A stretch of 64,000 nt of DNA from Chryseosolibacter sp036402115 (GTDB taxonomy: Bacteria > Bacteroidota > Bacteroidia > Cytophagales > Cyclobacteriaceae), in the NCBI GenBank assembly GCA_036402115.1, contig DASWTM010000027.1, positions 62,001-126,000 of the forward strand, in the 5' to 3' direction. Under the pieces are notes generated by a model. The model was not told where the DNA came from, did no database searches, and worked only from the letters and a program-made list of their open reading frames with translations. Positions 16,219-25,562 of this stretch are shown here, in pieces (the stretch's first letter is position 1; each line of letters opens with the position of its first letter). The position numbers were made by a program, and so were the translations under genes.

Positions 16219-18645
16219 TTATTCCCGTAAGGTCTTTGCAGGGTTCACGCTGGCGGCTTTGAATGTCTGATACGCGATTGTCATAAATGTGATTGCGAAT
16301 GTGAGCGCGACTACGGCAAGAAAATATTTTGCTTCCAGCTCGATGTGGTACGCAAAGTTGTTGAGCCAGGAATCGAGTATGATGTAAGCGAGTGGAACGG
16401 CAATCGAGCTTGCAACCAGAAGCATTTTAGAAAAGTATGTCGAAAGAAGAACAGCAATTTTTGAAACCGAACATCCCAGGACCTTTCTGATGGATATTTC
16501 CTTTACACGTTGGTTGAGCATGAATGCAGCCAGTCCAAGCAGTCCAAGGCATGATACGATAATTGCCAGCATGGAAAAGACGTTGCTCATTCGAGTGAGT
16601 TTCTGCTCCTGGCCATAGGTTTGTTCCAGTTCGTCGTCCAGCATTGAATATTCAAATATCTTGCCGCCTGAAAGGTCAGCCCAATGCTTCTCAATGGTTT
16701 TCAGGCTTTGCTGGCGGGTCGCCGGGTCTACTTTAACTCCAATATATTTTATCATGAAAAGATTGACGACATCATCAGTCGGAGGCGCCTCAAGCACCAG
16801 CGGGCCGACGCTTTTGTGCAATGACACGAAATTGAAGTCCTTGACCACGCCCATCACCCGAAGCTCGGACACGCCCTCTGCGGTCGCAAACTCGCCCATT
16901 TTTTTGCCAATCGCCTGTTCAGGTGAGCCCCACCCTAAAGAATTTACCATTGATTCATTAATCATCACGTCCCGGTTCAATCCGGACGGAGTGTAGTCAG
17001 AGGTGAAAGATTTGCCCGCGAGAACTTTCAAACCAAGCGTCTCGACGAAATCTTCGCGAACGAAAAGTCGTGGATATAATGATGGCTCGGAAGCCCCTTC
17101 AGGAGTGTAAGAGCCGGAGTTATGACCTTTCCCAACAATATCTTCAAATGCGGTCACACCCTTGATGCCATTTTCACGCTCGAGGCGTTCTTTGAATTTT
17201 CTAAAATTTGCAATCTCTCCAACGGCTGAACGCTGAACAGGGATTATGAAAACGTTATGCCGATCGAAGCCAATGTCCTGGGCGCGCATGAATTCAAATT
17301 GACGTGCAACAATCAGGCTGGCGGAGATTAATCCAATGGTGATGACAAACTGACCAGTGACCAATAGTCTTCGCAGCAGCATGCCTTCTCCACTATTGGA
17401 AAACTTTCCTTTCAGGACGAGCACTGGTTTAAATGCAGAAAGATAGATTGCCGGATAAACGCCAGCCAAAAGTCCAATTAGAAATATGAACAACGGAAGT
17501 AAATAGAATATAAAATTGTGCGATTGTTCCACTGCGATTTGCAAGCCTAGATAACTGTTAATCCAGGGAAGGCTAATCAGCGCTATGGCAACACCGACCG
17601 CCGTACATAGCGTTGTAAAGATCCATGACTCAACCAGGAACTGTATAATGATTTGCCAGCGCCATGAGCCCAGTACCTTTCTGATGCCTATTTCCTTCGC
17701 GCGCTGCAATGCCCGTGCTGTTGCCATATTTACAAAATTGACAATCACCAGCCCCAGAATGATTACTCCTATCAGAATTATGATGCGCAGATAATTCGAG
17801 GAAATCGAGGGCTCTAACTCGTTGCTGAAGGCGGATCTGAGATGAATCGATTTCAGCGGCTGAATGTCGAGATACTTATTTTTGTATTTGCTTTCATTGA
17901 AGTATTTCTTCATGAATGGATCAAGGTTAGCTTTAAGCTCACCAATTGTGTTGTTACCGTTTTCAAGCAAGAGGTACGTGTAAGATGGATTCCAGAACCA
18001 GCTCGTTATCTGGCGTTCTGTGAGCAATGAGCTTAATGTGCCAAAAGAAATGAAAGCATCTGCCTGAAAGTGCGATGTAGAAACAATATCTTCAATAACG
18101 GTCGTAACTTTAAGATCGATCTTGTTGTCATAGCGTAATAATTTCCCGGCCGCATCGGTGGTATTAAAGTATTTCAGGGCAAGCGACTCAGAAATCACAA
18201 TTTGATTAGGCTCATCTAAGGCCTTCAAGGCTTTTCCCTGAATGATTTTGAAATCGAATAGTTCAAACAATGATTGATCGGCAAAAAGTATCCTTTGCTC
18301 ATTGAATTTTTGATCCTCGAATTCGAACATCAACGGAGATTCGAATCGGAATAGTCTGGCACTGGATGATATCAGGTGAGGAAATTCGTCACGAAGCGTA
18401 GGTCCGACGGGGATTGGCACACTCGCTGAAGGCTGTCCCACACCCGCAGGCCTCATCTGTTCGGTCACCCTGACAATGCGATCAGCATGAGAATTATGTT
18501 TATCAAAGGAGTGCTGCTGCACGCCATAAAGGGCGATTATAAAGGCTGCCGCTATTCCAAGCGAGAAACCTAAAATGTTGAGCCATGAATCTGAGGCATA
18601 TCTGCGCGTGACGCGCACCTGTGTTTTAATGAAATTTTCAATCAT
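16219..18645 (-). CDS. FtsX/MacB-like ABC transporter permease
   Basis: With the ATG at 18645 the protein has 808 residues; a TTG four codons upstream is less likely. It has the duplicated plan of the Bacteroidota permeases. Helix 1 (about 21-45) is followed by a MacB-type periplasmic domain, a three-helix FtsX domain (about 280-410, with KEIGIRKVLGS), then helix 5, a second periplasmic domain and a second FtsX domain (about 675-808, with KEISIRKVLGC and the terminal VNPAKTLRE). Such proteins work with a MacB-like ATPase as mechanotransmission exporters or modulators, but no ATPase gene is in the window. A second permease gene lies 309 bases upstream on the same strand. Confidence 0.9.
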   Translation of the reverse strand: MIENFIKTQVRVTRRYASDSWLNILGFSLGIAAAFIIALYGVQQHSFDKHNSHADRIVRVTEQMRPAGVGQPSASVPIPVGPTLRDEFPHLISSSARLFRFESPLMFEFEDQKFNEQRILFADQSLFELFDFKIIQGKALKALDEPNQIVISESLALKYFNTTDAAGKLLRYDNKIDLKVTTVIEDIVSTSHFQADAFISFGTLSSLLTERQITSWFWNPSYTYLLLENGNNTIGELKANLDPFMKKYFNESKYKNKYLDIQPLKSIHLRSAFSNELEPSISSNYLRIIILIGVIILGLVIVNFVNMATARALQRAKEIGIRKVLGSWRWQIIIQFLVESWIFTTLCTAVGVAIALISLPWINSYLGLQIAVEQSHNFIFYLLPLFIFLIGLLAGVYPAIYLSAFKPVLVLKGKFSNSGEGMLLRRLLVTGQFVITIGLISASLIVARQFEFMRAQDIGFDRHNVFIIPVQRSAVGEIANFRKFKERLERENGIKGVTAFEDIVGKGHNSGSYTPEGASEPSLYPRLFVREDFVETLGLKVLAGKSFTSDYTPSGLNRDVMINESMVNSLGWGSPEQAIGKKMGEFATAEGVSELRVMGVVKDFNFVSLHKSVGPLVLEAPPTDDVVNLFMIKYIGVKVDPATRQQSLKTIEKHWADLSGGKIFEYSMLDDELEQTYGQEQKLTRMSNVFSMLAIIVSCLGLLGLAAFMLNQRVKEISIRKVLGCSVSKIAVLLSTYFSKMLLVASSIAVPLAYIILDSWLNNFAYHIELEAKYFLAVVALTFAITFMTIAYQTFKAASVNPAKTLRE

Positions 18646-18954
18646 AATTGTAATCAATTGAGACCTTTGATAAGAGACCTTAGCAGAAAACTAAGTGAAT
18701 TGAAATTCCTGTTCTGTTAAAAGTTTGTTAATGGCACTCGTTGCCCATGGAACGCTGTCTGTGGATGACCAGTTACTCGTGTTGCGTTGAATTCTAATGT
18801 TCAAAGGTTCCGGGCGTAGATTAAGGCGCAAGTTGCCGTGCCAAAAGGATGAACAGTCCGCCCGCTGCCCAGTCAACTGTTCTTTTTTCAGTCGATCTAT
18901 TTTTTTGGCGCAGCCGTCTAAAATTCGAAACTTTGCAGCCGTACGCGATAACAT
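18646..18954. other. Gap between two permease genes
   Basis: These 309 bases separate two permease genes that run in the same direction. I see no terminator with a T run. A minus frame covering most of it (18691-18954) has no hydrophobic or family pattern and looks like chance. The gap suggests the downstream permease gene may have its own promoter. Confidence 0.35.
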
Positions 18955-21312
18955 TTATTGTTCTCGGAGTGCCTCTACAGGGTTTATTCTGGCGGCGCGC
19001 AAGACGTGCGTTAAGACGGTGAGGAGTGCAACGGCAGACGTTACGAAACCAGAAAACAGAAAAAAAGTAAAGGAGAATGGGATCCGCGCAACAAAACTCT
19101 CGAGCCAGGCTTGTCCGAGAAAATAAATCAGGGGAATGCTTAGCAGGAACGCGATCAGGACAAGCTTGATAAACTCCGACGACAGTAATGCGATCAGGGT
19201 GTGTGTGGTTGCTCCAACTGCTTTTCTAATTCCGATTTCCTTTGTTCTGCGTAACGTAACAAATGAGGCTATGCCAAATAATCCCAGGCACGCAATAAAC
19301 AAACCAATGGCAGCAAATAAGGCGATGACTCGTCCCGTCTGTTGCTCGTTAACGTACAGTGCATTGAAGTAGCTGTCCTGAAAAAAGCCTTCCATTGGCA
19401 AATCCGGGATCACCGCTTGCCACGCACTTGCCACATCTTTTTCAATCGCTGACGCTGGGCCTGTATACTTAATAAACATATACTGATGAGACCTGATCGA
19501 ATCAATGTAAAATACCATCGGTTGGATCTTTTCCGTCATTTTGCTGAATTGAAAATCTTTCATCACGCCAATCACAGTGCCGACCGTGTCCGAGCTCCGG
19601 ATAAGATTTGCTCCGACGGGACTGGTGAGTTTGTACTGGCTTGCCGCTCTCTGATTAATAATATATGAGGTTTGAAATTCGGAACGATTACCTGAAAAAG
19701 ATCTGCCTTCGAGAATCTTAATGCCGAAAAGCTTAACGTAGCCGGTATCTATTGCAATATTTTTCGCGAATGTGTCAGTGGTCTGTTCACGCATATGGTC
19801 CGGATGGAAGGTATCCGATCCTGGTTCGCCCCCGATCACCGATGAGGCTCCGGCGATCGCCGTAACCGAAGTGCGCTGTGACAACATGCCGGCAAGTTCA
19901 CTGAATCTGTCGATTGTGCCTGGCCGCATTCTTAAAACATAGATACTGTCCCGGTCAATGCCAAGATCCGCATTCATCAGAAATGAGGTCTGTTCTCGCA
20001 CGATTTGTGTGCCGGCGATAAGAGTAATCGATATGCAAAATTGGGCAACCACCAGGACTTTCCGCACCCGCGAATTGGTCCGGGGCTTGCTGCGGTTGAG
20101 CACCTCCCGGGGAGTAAATCGCGACAGACGGTAGGAGGGATACAGCCCGGCTGAAATTGCTGTGGCTGCAACCGTAGTTGCCGCGAATAAAAGCAGTTGC
20201 GGGTCAAATAATTCTTGTGGCATAAGCGTTGATCCGACCAGGTTGTTAAATCCAGGCATTGCAATGACCACGATGAGCGTACTCACAAGGGCAGCAAGGA
20301 CCGTGAGCATCAGATACTCACCGAAAAACTGCAGCAGAAGTTTGCCTGGCGAAGCACCTAAAATTTTGCTGATGCCGGTTTCCTTTATCCGCTCAATGCT
20401 GATGGCCGTCGTCAGATTAATAAAGTTTACAACCGATAAAAGCAGAATGAAAGCTGCTATACAAAATAAAGCCCAAAGCTCTTTTGAAGACCGGGCTTCT
20501 ATGATGTCCCATTGTATAACCGTTGAGTGGATATCACTGAGGGCCTGCAATCTGCTATCATAGTTCAATAAGTAGCTTGCATCATTGGCTGTCGAATTAC
20601 GCACCACAATTTCGGTGAGGTGTTTTTCCACCTGCCCGACCCGGGCGCCTTCTTTCAGTTTCACGTATATAAAGGCCAGCGTGTGATCCCAGGTATAAAG
20701 ACTCGTCGGATTATGATGCGAGGGGCGAAGAAATCCAAATTGAAGATGTGTATTGTCAGGCACGTCAGCAACACCAGTCACCTGATACATCGAACCATCA
20801 ATCGTCAGATTTTGGCTTAGTACATTCAATGATCCAAAGTATTTTAAAGCAACCTCTTTACTGATTACCACACTATTGGGTTCACGCAGCGCAGTGTGAG
20901 CGTTGCCGTCGATGAGCTCAAAATCAAAAACACGAAAGAATGTAGAGTCAGCATCAAGGATCTGGTCTTCAAAAAACGTCTTGTCCCCGTATTGAACAAC
21001 GGCGGAATTTGAATTCATTTTGTATGGAAAGAAAGCTCTTGTGACTTCCTCCAGATGCGGAATTTCCTGCCTGGCATGGACAGCCAGTGCCGAGGCCTGC
21101 CCGGAATAGCGGTTGCCGGTACCCTTCTCAAAATTCAGAACACGATATATACGTTCAGAATCCTGAAAAAAATTGTCAAAGGTTAACTCCTTTTTCAGAT
21201 GCATGGTGACAATAAAGAAGCACGCCAGCCCAACGGACAGGCCAGCAACCTCAATGAGCGAATTGACCCGATGCTTCAGGATATTGCGTACAATCAGTTT
21301 CAGGTGCAGCAT
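18955..21312 (-). CDS. FtsX/MacB-like ABC transporter permease
   Basis: The 785-residue protein has helix 1 at about 16-38, a first MacB-type periplasmic domain (about 40-280, including FDFELIDGNAHTAL and NSVVISKEVALKYFG), an FtsX domain with KETGISKILGASPGK, a middle helix, and a second periplasmic domain. It ends in a C-terminal FtsX domain with KEIGIRKAVGATTHT and the tail INPVEALREQ. It is a full-length paralogue of the neighbouring permease. An inverted repeat lies 3 bases upstream of the ATG (21316-21331), which would let a repressor cover the start region. Confidence 0.9.
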   Translation of the reverse strand: MLHLKLIVRNILKHRVNSLIEVAGLSVGLACFFIVTMHLKKELTFDNFFQDSERIYRVLNFEKGTGNRYSGQASALAVHARQEIPHLEEVTRAFFPYKMNSNSAVVQYGDKTFFEDQILDADSTFFRVFDFELIDGNAHTALREPNSVVISKEVALKYFGSLNVLSQNLTIDGSMYQVTGVADVPDNTHLQFGFLRPSHHNPTSLYTWDHTLAFIYVKLKEGARVGQVEKHLTEIVVRNSTANDASYLLNYDSRLQALSDIHSTVIQWDIIEARSSKELWALFCIAAFILLLSVVNFINLTTAISIERIKETGISKILGASPGKLLLQFFGEYLMLTVLAALVSTLIVVIAMPGFNNLVGSTLMPQELFDPQLLLFAATTVAATAISAGLYPSYRLSRFTPREVLNRSKPRTNSRVRKVLVVAQFCISITLIAGTQIVREQTSFLMNADLGIDRDSIYVLRMRPGTIDRFSELAGMLSQRTSVTAIAGASSVIGGEPGSDTFHPDHMREQTTDTFAKNIAIDTGYVKLFGIKILEGRSFSGNRSEFQTSYIINQRAASQYKLTSPVGANLIRSSDTVGTVIGVMKDFQFSKMTEKIQPMVFYIDSIRSHQYMFIKYTGPASAIEKDVASAWQAVIPDLPMEGFFQDSYFNALYVNEQQTGRVIALFAAIGLFIACLGLFGIASFVTLRRTKEIGIRKAVGATTHTLIALLSSEFIKLVLIAFLLSIPLIYFLGQAWLESFVARIPFSFTFFLFSGFVTSAVALLTVLTHVLRAARINPVEALREQ

Positions 21313-21315
21313 ATC

Positions 21316-21331
21316 ATTCGTTTGTACGAAT
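21316..21331. promoter_or_regulatory. Inverted repeat ATTCGT-N4-ACGAAT at permease start
   Basis: ATTCGTTTGTACGAAT has perfect 6-bp arms and ends 3 bases before the ATG of the minus-strand permease gene. It closely resembles ATTTGTTTGGTACAAAT in front of the SMP-30-like gene at 24741. A shared repressor site is inferred, with no direct proof. Confidence 0.45.
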
Positions 21332-21418
21332 CAAACACTTTAGTATTCAACGCCGTGTTAACAGCTTGTTAAAATAGTGGTGTGCAGGCAAAATACTATT
21401 TGGATTTCCGGTATTTGA

Positions 21419-22708
21419 TTAATGCTTGACTGGCTGCGATGGCCCTACATAAAAGAGAGCGTCAAGGATTTTTGCCCACGGAGCGAAATCCATACGGTTG
21501 CCCAGCGGCAATGCGGTAAAACGCGCATCAACATCAGGCAGGACACTCTCCAAGTCCACAAAGGCATAACGATATTTAGATCTCGACATGTAAGCTTCAA
21601 AGCTTTCATGGGGAGCCGGCGTAACCTGAACATTGTACGAAGCTTTGTTGTGCGGGCTTTCTCTGGGAAATATTTGCCCGCGTTCACCTGCGTAAGATGT
21701 AAAGCCGATTACATAGTAATTTTTTCCCAGTCTGGCGTTCAGGTAATCGCCCATCTGATAATATGGTCTGAATTTTTCATTATTCACTTTTTCGTCCCGG
21801 TCGATGAGCACCATATCATGCACCAGATGCGCAGTGGCCGCCCATAAAATGACTTTTTTTCCTGCGAACAGGTTTTTGTGTATCCAAAAATAGCGTTCGG
21901 CCATATGATAATCTCTGACGATATTTTTGAACTCCCCCGAACTTCTCTCTTCACTCATCATCAGCAAATGTTTTAGATACATTAACTTCAAATCCCTTTC
22001 TTCGCCGGTAAATTTATTGCTTACCATTACCGCTGTACGGAGTGAGTCAATCAACTGCTCTGCCTTCCGGCGGCCATTAGCCGTAAAGGATTCCTGATAA
22101 CGATTACCCAGTGCACCGTTCGTGCGGACAAGACTGTCGATGTAAATCTTGTCAGCTTCGTTGAATCTGATTTTTTGATAAACTTCCTCAAGCATTTCAA
22201 GATAGTCAGGAACGCCACGAGGAACTTTTTCATGATCAAATCCACCGACAAATAGAGGCCGGCCAGTTTTGTGAGTTGCCCTGATATATTCGTAAAGACC
22301 CGGATAAAGTTCCTTGCTAAGCCAGCCATTCAGACTGCGGGTTGCTGAATAAATACTTGAATCCAGACTTAAGTACTTGTTTGCTTTAAGACTGCCCAGG
22401 AAAGCGTATTCAAAAAGTAACACGTCAAATCCCATTTTCTCGTGAAGAAATTTTACCATTCTGGCTTTCGCCAGAAGCGCTGCCCCGTTATCATGAGTGC
22501 CCTCACCCAAAGCAACTACTGTTGCGCTGCCAATTTTTTTCATCAAAGGAATGAGGTCGTCATAGTTTTCCGCTGCCGGGTCGATTGTTTCGACAGCAAT
22601 AGCGTGAGAAGTGAATTTGATTTGTTGCGCGTTCGCATAGTCCGGCGATAAGCATGTTATCAGCACGGTCCATGCCGCAGTTTTTAAACAGAATCGTAGG
22701 TGTGTCAT
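21419..22708 (-). CDS. Secreted erythromycin-esterase-like protein
   Basis: Using the ATG at 22708 gives 429 residues with a signal peptide (HLRFCLKTAAWTVLITCL, cut after ANAQ); the frame extends 13 codons further. The mature part has the erythromycin-esterase signature VVALGEGTHDNGAALLAKA with the conserved Glu-Gly-Thr-His, then FDVLLFEYAF, FVGGFDHE and VILWAATAHLVHD, whose His is the second conserved one. The fold is shared by macrolide esterases, succinoglycan-biosynthesis proteins and many uncharacterised hydrolases. An exported form argues against a housekeeping role, but macrolide resistance cannot be claimed from this. The gene follows the permease gene's upstream region in the same direction. 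Confidence 0.8.
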   Translation of the reverse strand: MTHLRFCLKTAAWTVLITCLSPDYANAQQIKFTSHAIAVETIDPAAENYDDLIPLMKKIGSATVVALGEGTHDNGAALLAKARMVKFLHEKMGFDVLLFEYAFLGSLKANKYLSLDSSIYSATRSLNGWLSKELYPGLYEYIRATHKTGRPLFVGGFDHEKVPRGVPDYLEMLEEVYQKIRFNEADKIYIDSLVRTNGALGNRYQESFTANGRRKAEQLIDSLRTAVMVSNKFTGEERDLKLMYLKHLLMMSEERSSGEFKNIVRDYHMAERYFWIHKNLFAGKKVILWAATAHLVHDMVLIDRDEKVNNEKFRPYYQMGDYLNARLGKNYYVIGFTSYAGERGQIFPRESPHNKASYNVQVTPAPHESFEAYMSRSKYRYAFVDLESVLPDVDARFTALPLGNRMDFAPWAKILDALFYVGPSQPVKH

Positions 22709-23049
22709 AAAAAAATAGCGTGATGTTTGTTCCTTCAATTTTTTCATGCGGGGGAAACTTCCAAAAAGAAAAAAGGTTTCTGATGATGCGGCTCAAAGGG
22801 CGGAAACGCACCCTGCGCTTGCCGTTCATTGACTCATTCTGGCGGAATGACATCACTGCCAGCAGATTCAAACACGTCGGTTCAGCGACTTGGTCTGTTG
22901 AAAAAAATATTTTTTAATTCTGAATCGGTGGCCGGATTTGTCTCTGCCTTCTCAATGTGCCGAGTCGCCCCGGCTATCTTCCTTCACGCTTTAACGTCTT
23001 TTAATCTCATCGACGTAACATTTCCTTTTGTTTAATCGAAAACGATACT
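22709..23049. other. Divergent intergenic region
   Basis: This 341-base region lies between the divergent esterase-like gene and the DUF1801-like gene and should contain both promoters. An AT-rich palindromic run (AAAAAATATTTTTTAA near 22903-22918) stands out and could be a promoter-proximal element. No -33/-7 pair is convincing and no gene is seen. Confidence 0.35.
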
Positions 23050-23439
23050 ATGCGTACGGAGTATCAGACCCTAAAAGACAATCAGACAACACTGGTAATT
23101 CGGTTAGTGGAAGCTGCGAGGAAACTAATTTACGCTGCCCATCCCGATGTTCATGAACGGGCAATTGCAAGGCTTAATACGCTTGCCTTCAGCCTCAGGC
23201 CGGACCGATCAACTGAATTTTGCTCCATTATCTGTCATTCAAGACATATTACCTTATGCTTCCATAGTAACGGGCACAATCCAACGCAGCGTCCTAAGCG
23301 CGCTCGCAGTAAACAGGTGAAAGTAAGCACAGTCATGGAAATTTATGAGAGTCCATTGTTGACGGGACTGTTTGCCAAATCTATCGCAGATGCTGAGCAA
23401 TCTGACGTAGTTATTTCTAATTCCAACGGCCAGATCTGA
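23050..23439 (+). CDS. DUF1801-like protein
   Basis: The 129-residue cytoplasmic protein has no signal or membrane segment. It follows the DUF1801/YdhG pattern: an N-terminal helix (IRLVEAARKLIYAAHPDVHERA), a strand (TEFCSIICHSRHITLCFHSN), and a C-terminal 'RARSKQVKVSTVMEIYESPLLTGLFAKSIA', where the family normally shows a GTGK..RHIK motif. The function of the family is unknown. Two more proteins of this fold are encoded at 28376 and 28967, and a DUF5655 protein at 50245. The glycine-rich loop before the RSK segment is poorly kept, so the protein may be diverged. Confidence 0.6.
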   Translation: MRTEYQTLKDNQTTLVIRLVEAARKLIYAAHPDVHERAIARLNTLAFSLRPDRSTEFCSIICHSRHITLCFHSNGHNPTQRPKRARSKQVKVSTVMEIYESPLLTGLFAKSIADAEQSDVVISNSNGQI

Positions 23440-23490
23440 GCCATTTGGGTTGTCGCTGAGGCGGTGCGTGTTTTGGGCAACCTTTCAGTG

Positions 23491-24741
23491 TCATCGCAAT
23501 GAAATCTGCTTAATCTGCGCAGGCGTCACTTGCTCATTGTTTCGTACACTGCCTTCCCCTTCGGCATTTCGCACAAATGAATTTGAAATGAAGTAGAACT
23601 TGTCTCGTGCCAGTGCGCCTGTTGTGGGAATTCCTCCAGGTTTGCCTCGGGCTGTTTCTCTGTAAAGTTCGACCACTTCTGAGACCTTCCTCTGAGGGTC
23701 GATGTTGATTTTCACTACGCGGCTGATGTGGCTGAGATTTTGAACACCGATTAAGGAACCATTGTACCAGGATAAACCATCGATTGAGTGCAACGAAAAA
23801 TCGCTGTCCAGGTTTTCGACCTTTTCTGTCGTTAAATCAATCATCGATATCCCCATCCAATGGGCAACAAAAAGTCTTTGCTTGCCGGGATCGTAGGCTA
23901 TTCCATTCGGATAGATGAACGAGACACTGTCTGCGATCGGTGTGAACTTTTGATCGCGAAGCCTATATAAATATCCGGTTTTACTATCGGTGACAATCAG
24001 ATCGCCCTGTATTGTCTTGACAAGATCATTGAACAGATGTTCACCTTGTTCTATAACAAACTGCTTTTTAACGGAGCCCGACTTTCGATTGATCTGAAAT
24101 ATGGAGCTATGACCCTTGTTGGTTCCGTGTTCGGAAAACGCGCATGCCCACAAGTCGTCCCCCGAAGCCTTCAGGCCGGTGAATTGCCAATTACTATTTT
24201 TGGGCACGAAAAAGTCCGCTGCGTGTCCTTTTTTATCCACCGAGATGATCTTGTTGCGTGTGAGGCTTCCGACATAGAACATTTTTTCACCTGCCACGAA
24301 AGCAATACCCTCCGGGATAAACAGGGTATCTGCTATTTGATAGTGCGTGCTGCAGGAAAAGGCAGGTGGTACTGGCGGCCTCACCAAATTTTTAAGAGCC
24401 TGTGTGTCTTTCGCCAGATTTGCAAAGACCTTCATTGTGTCAAAAGGAATTCCGATGCCCATTCCCGTCAACTTATTCAACGTGTTGATTGCCTCTGAAT
24501 TGTTGTTCAGTGCACACTGGCATTCAGCAAGCTGGATCAATAAATCCGGATGATTGATCCTTGTTGTAAGTTGTCTGCCGGCCGCGGCACACTCAGCATA
24601 GTTTTTACTGTGATACGCCGCCATAAATTGCTGGAACAGCCCTTGCGCCCGAAGCTGCGTCGGCAGTGAGGTCAAAAGTATTACCGCAGCAACGCCACCC
24701 GCGAATGTGCAGCGGGTCAGGAAAACTGTGAACGCGTTCAT
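23491..24741 (-). CDS. Secreted SMP-30/NHL-like six-bladed propeller with N-terminal TPR-like helices
   Basis: The 416-residue protein has a signal peptide (about 1-32, LRAQ). Residues 33-120 are helical and TPR-like (QQFMAAYHSKNYAECAAAGRQL, LLIQLAECQCALNNNSEAINTLNKL). Residues 135-410 repeat the SMP-30/gluconolactonase pattern: IPEGIAFVAG, FNDLVKTIQGDLIVTD, YPNGIAYDPGKQRLFVAHW and IDGLSWYNGSLIGVQN. It may bind or hydrolyse a sugar lactone-like ligand in the periplasm, but catalytic metal ligands cannot be assigned securely. An inverted repeat sits just upstream of its ATG. The PadR regulator gene is divergent about 300 bases away. Confidence 0.75.
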   Translation of the reverse strand: MNAFTVFLTRCTFAGGVAAVILLTSLPTQLRAQGLFQQFMAAYHSKNYAECAAAGRQLTTRINHPDLLIQLAECQCALNNNSEAINTLNKLTGMGIGIPFDTMKVFANLAKDTQALKNLVRPPVPPAFSCSTHYQIADTLFIPEGIAFVAGEKMFYVGSLTRNKIISVDKKGHAADFFVPKNSNWQFTGLKASGDDLWACAFSEHGTNKGHSSIFQINRKSGSVKKQFVIEQGEHLFNDLVKTIQGDLIVTDSKTGYLYRLRDQKFTPIADSVSFIYPNGIAYDPGKQRLFVAHWMGISMIDLTTEKVENLDSDFSLHSIDGLSWYNGSLIGVQNLSHISRVVKINIDPQRKVSEVVELYRETARGKPGGIPTTGALARDKFYFISNSFVRNAEGEGSVRNNEQVTPAQIKQISLR

Positions 24742-24745
24742 TATT

Positions 24746-24762
24746 ATTTGTTTGGTACAAAT
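24746..24762. promoter_or_regulatory. Inverted repeat ATTTGT-N5-ACAAAT before SMP-30-like gene
   Basis: ATTTGTTTGGTACAAAT has perfect 6-bp arms and lies 4 bases upstream of the minus-strand ATG at 24741. Its sequence nearly matches the repeat in front of the permease gene at 21312, differing by compensating C/T and G/A changes in the arms and one spacer base. Compensated arms suggest a dimeric regulator's site. Confidence 0.45.
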
Positions 24763-24997
24763 ACGACATACATCAGCTTGTATGATGCTGTCATTCGGTA
24801 AGTGGTGTTAATTGATCTGTCAGGGGAAACCTGGGGTCGATATTGCGACGATTCAACATGGCCGCCGATGTATTCTTCTTGAGGAATTCTTAAAACAGAG
24901 AAGCTTATGGGATTATGCGGTTTATTGCGCGGGATCGGCGTGATCCGTTGGGCGCGTTAATTGCTCTGGTGTGTTTTCGCATAACCTTTTTGCTGAA

Positions 24998-25014
24998 TAG
25001 TACGTTTCGTACTA
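24998..25014. promoter_or_regulatory. Candidate PadR autoregulatory operator
   Basis: TAGTACG, spacer TTT, CGTACTA is a perfect 7-bp inverted repeat located 25 bases upstream of the PadR-family start codon. PadR/LmrR regulators commonly repress their own promoters through short palindromes, so this is a plausible operator. The half-site TTCGTAC also occurs in the permease repeat at 21316. Confidence 0.5.
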
Positions 25015-25039
25015 AATTGTGAGTAATTAAAGTTTTTTA

Positions 25040-25561
25040 ATGATCAATTCTCTTGATTATATCATACTCGGGCTCCTGAATCGAACGCACATGAGCGGCT
25101 ATCGCCTGAGGATGCTCATCGGCAACACAGCGCTGAGAATTTACAGCAACAGTCCGGGGAGTATATACCCGGCTTTAAGAAGGCTCACCGTAAAACGACT
25201 GGTGGTCAAGCGGTCCGAAAAGGGCAAGGACAACTATTCGATCACCGCAAGGGGTGTCAAAGTCTTAAAAGACTGGTTCGGGCAAACGGTAACAAAAGAT
25301 CATGTTGAGAAAGAGCTTGACTTGCTGCAGCTGAAATTTACACTCATGGAAGGTCTCGTTTCCAGGAAAACGATCCGGCATTTCCTTGAATCCTACCATA
25401 CACACGTGACTGATTGTTTACGCAGCCTCAGAGAGCAACGGGTCAGATTACGCGTCAGCCTTCCACTGCACGCCAGATTATCTCTTGGCCTGGGCATCAG
25501 TACATACCAGCTCCACGCCAGATGGTGTAAAAAAATACTTTCGAATCTAAACATGACCTGA
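25040..25561 (+). CDS. PadR-family transcriptional regulator
   Basis: The 173-residue protein has a winged-helix domain at about 5-80 (DYIILGLLNRTHMSGYRLRML, SPGSIYPALRRLTVKRLV, wing RSEKGKDNYSITARGVKVL). The dimerising C-terminal helices of PadR (about 95-170) follow. PadR proteins repress nearby transport or stress genes and respond to small ligands. The membrane-protein gene starts 1 base after its stop, so the two form an operon, and the palindrome at 24998 fits autoregulation. The canonical PadR beta-hairpin wing is present but short. Confidence 0.85.
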   Translation: MINSLDYIILGLLNRTHMSGYRLRMLIGNTALRIYSNSPGSIYPALRRLTVKRLVVKRSEKGKDNYSITARGVKVLKDWFGQTVTKDHVEKELDLLQLKFTLMEGLVSRKTIRHFLESYHTHVTDCLRSLREQRVRLRVSLPLHARLSLGLGISTYQLHARWCKKILSNLNMT

Positions 25562-25562
25562 C

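Noticed and set aside
18691..18954. 87-codon minus frame between the two permease genes
   Set aside because: No hydrophobic, signal or family pattern, and the composition looks like non-coding DNA.
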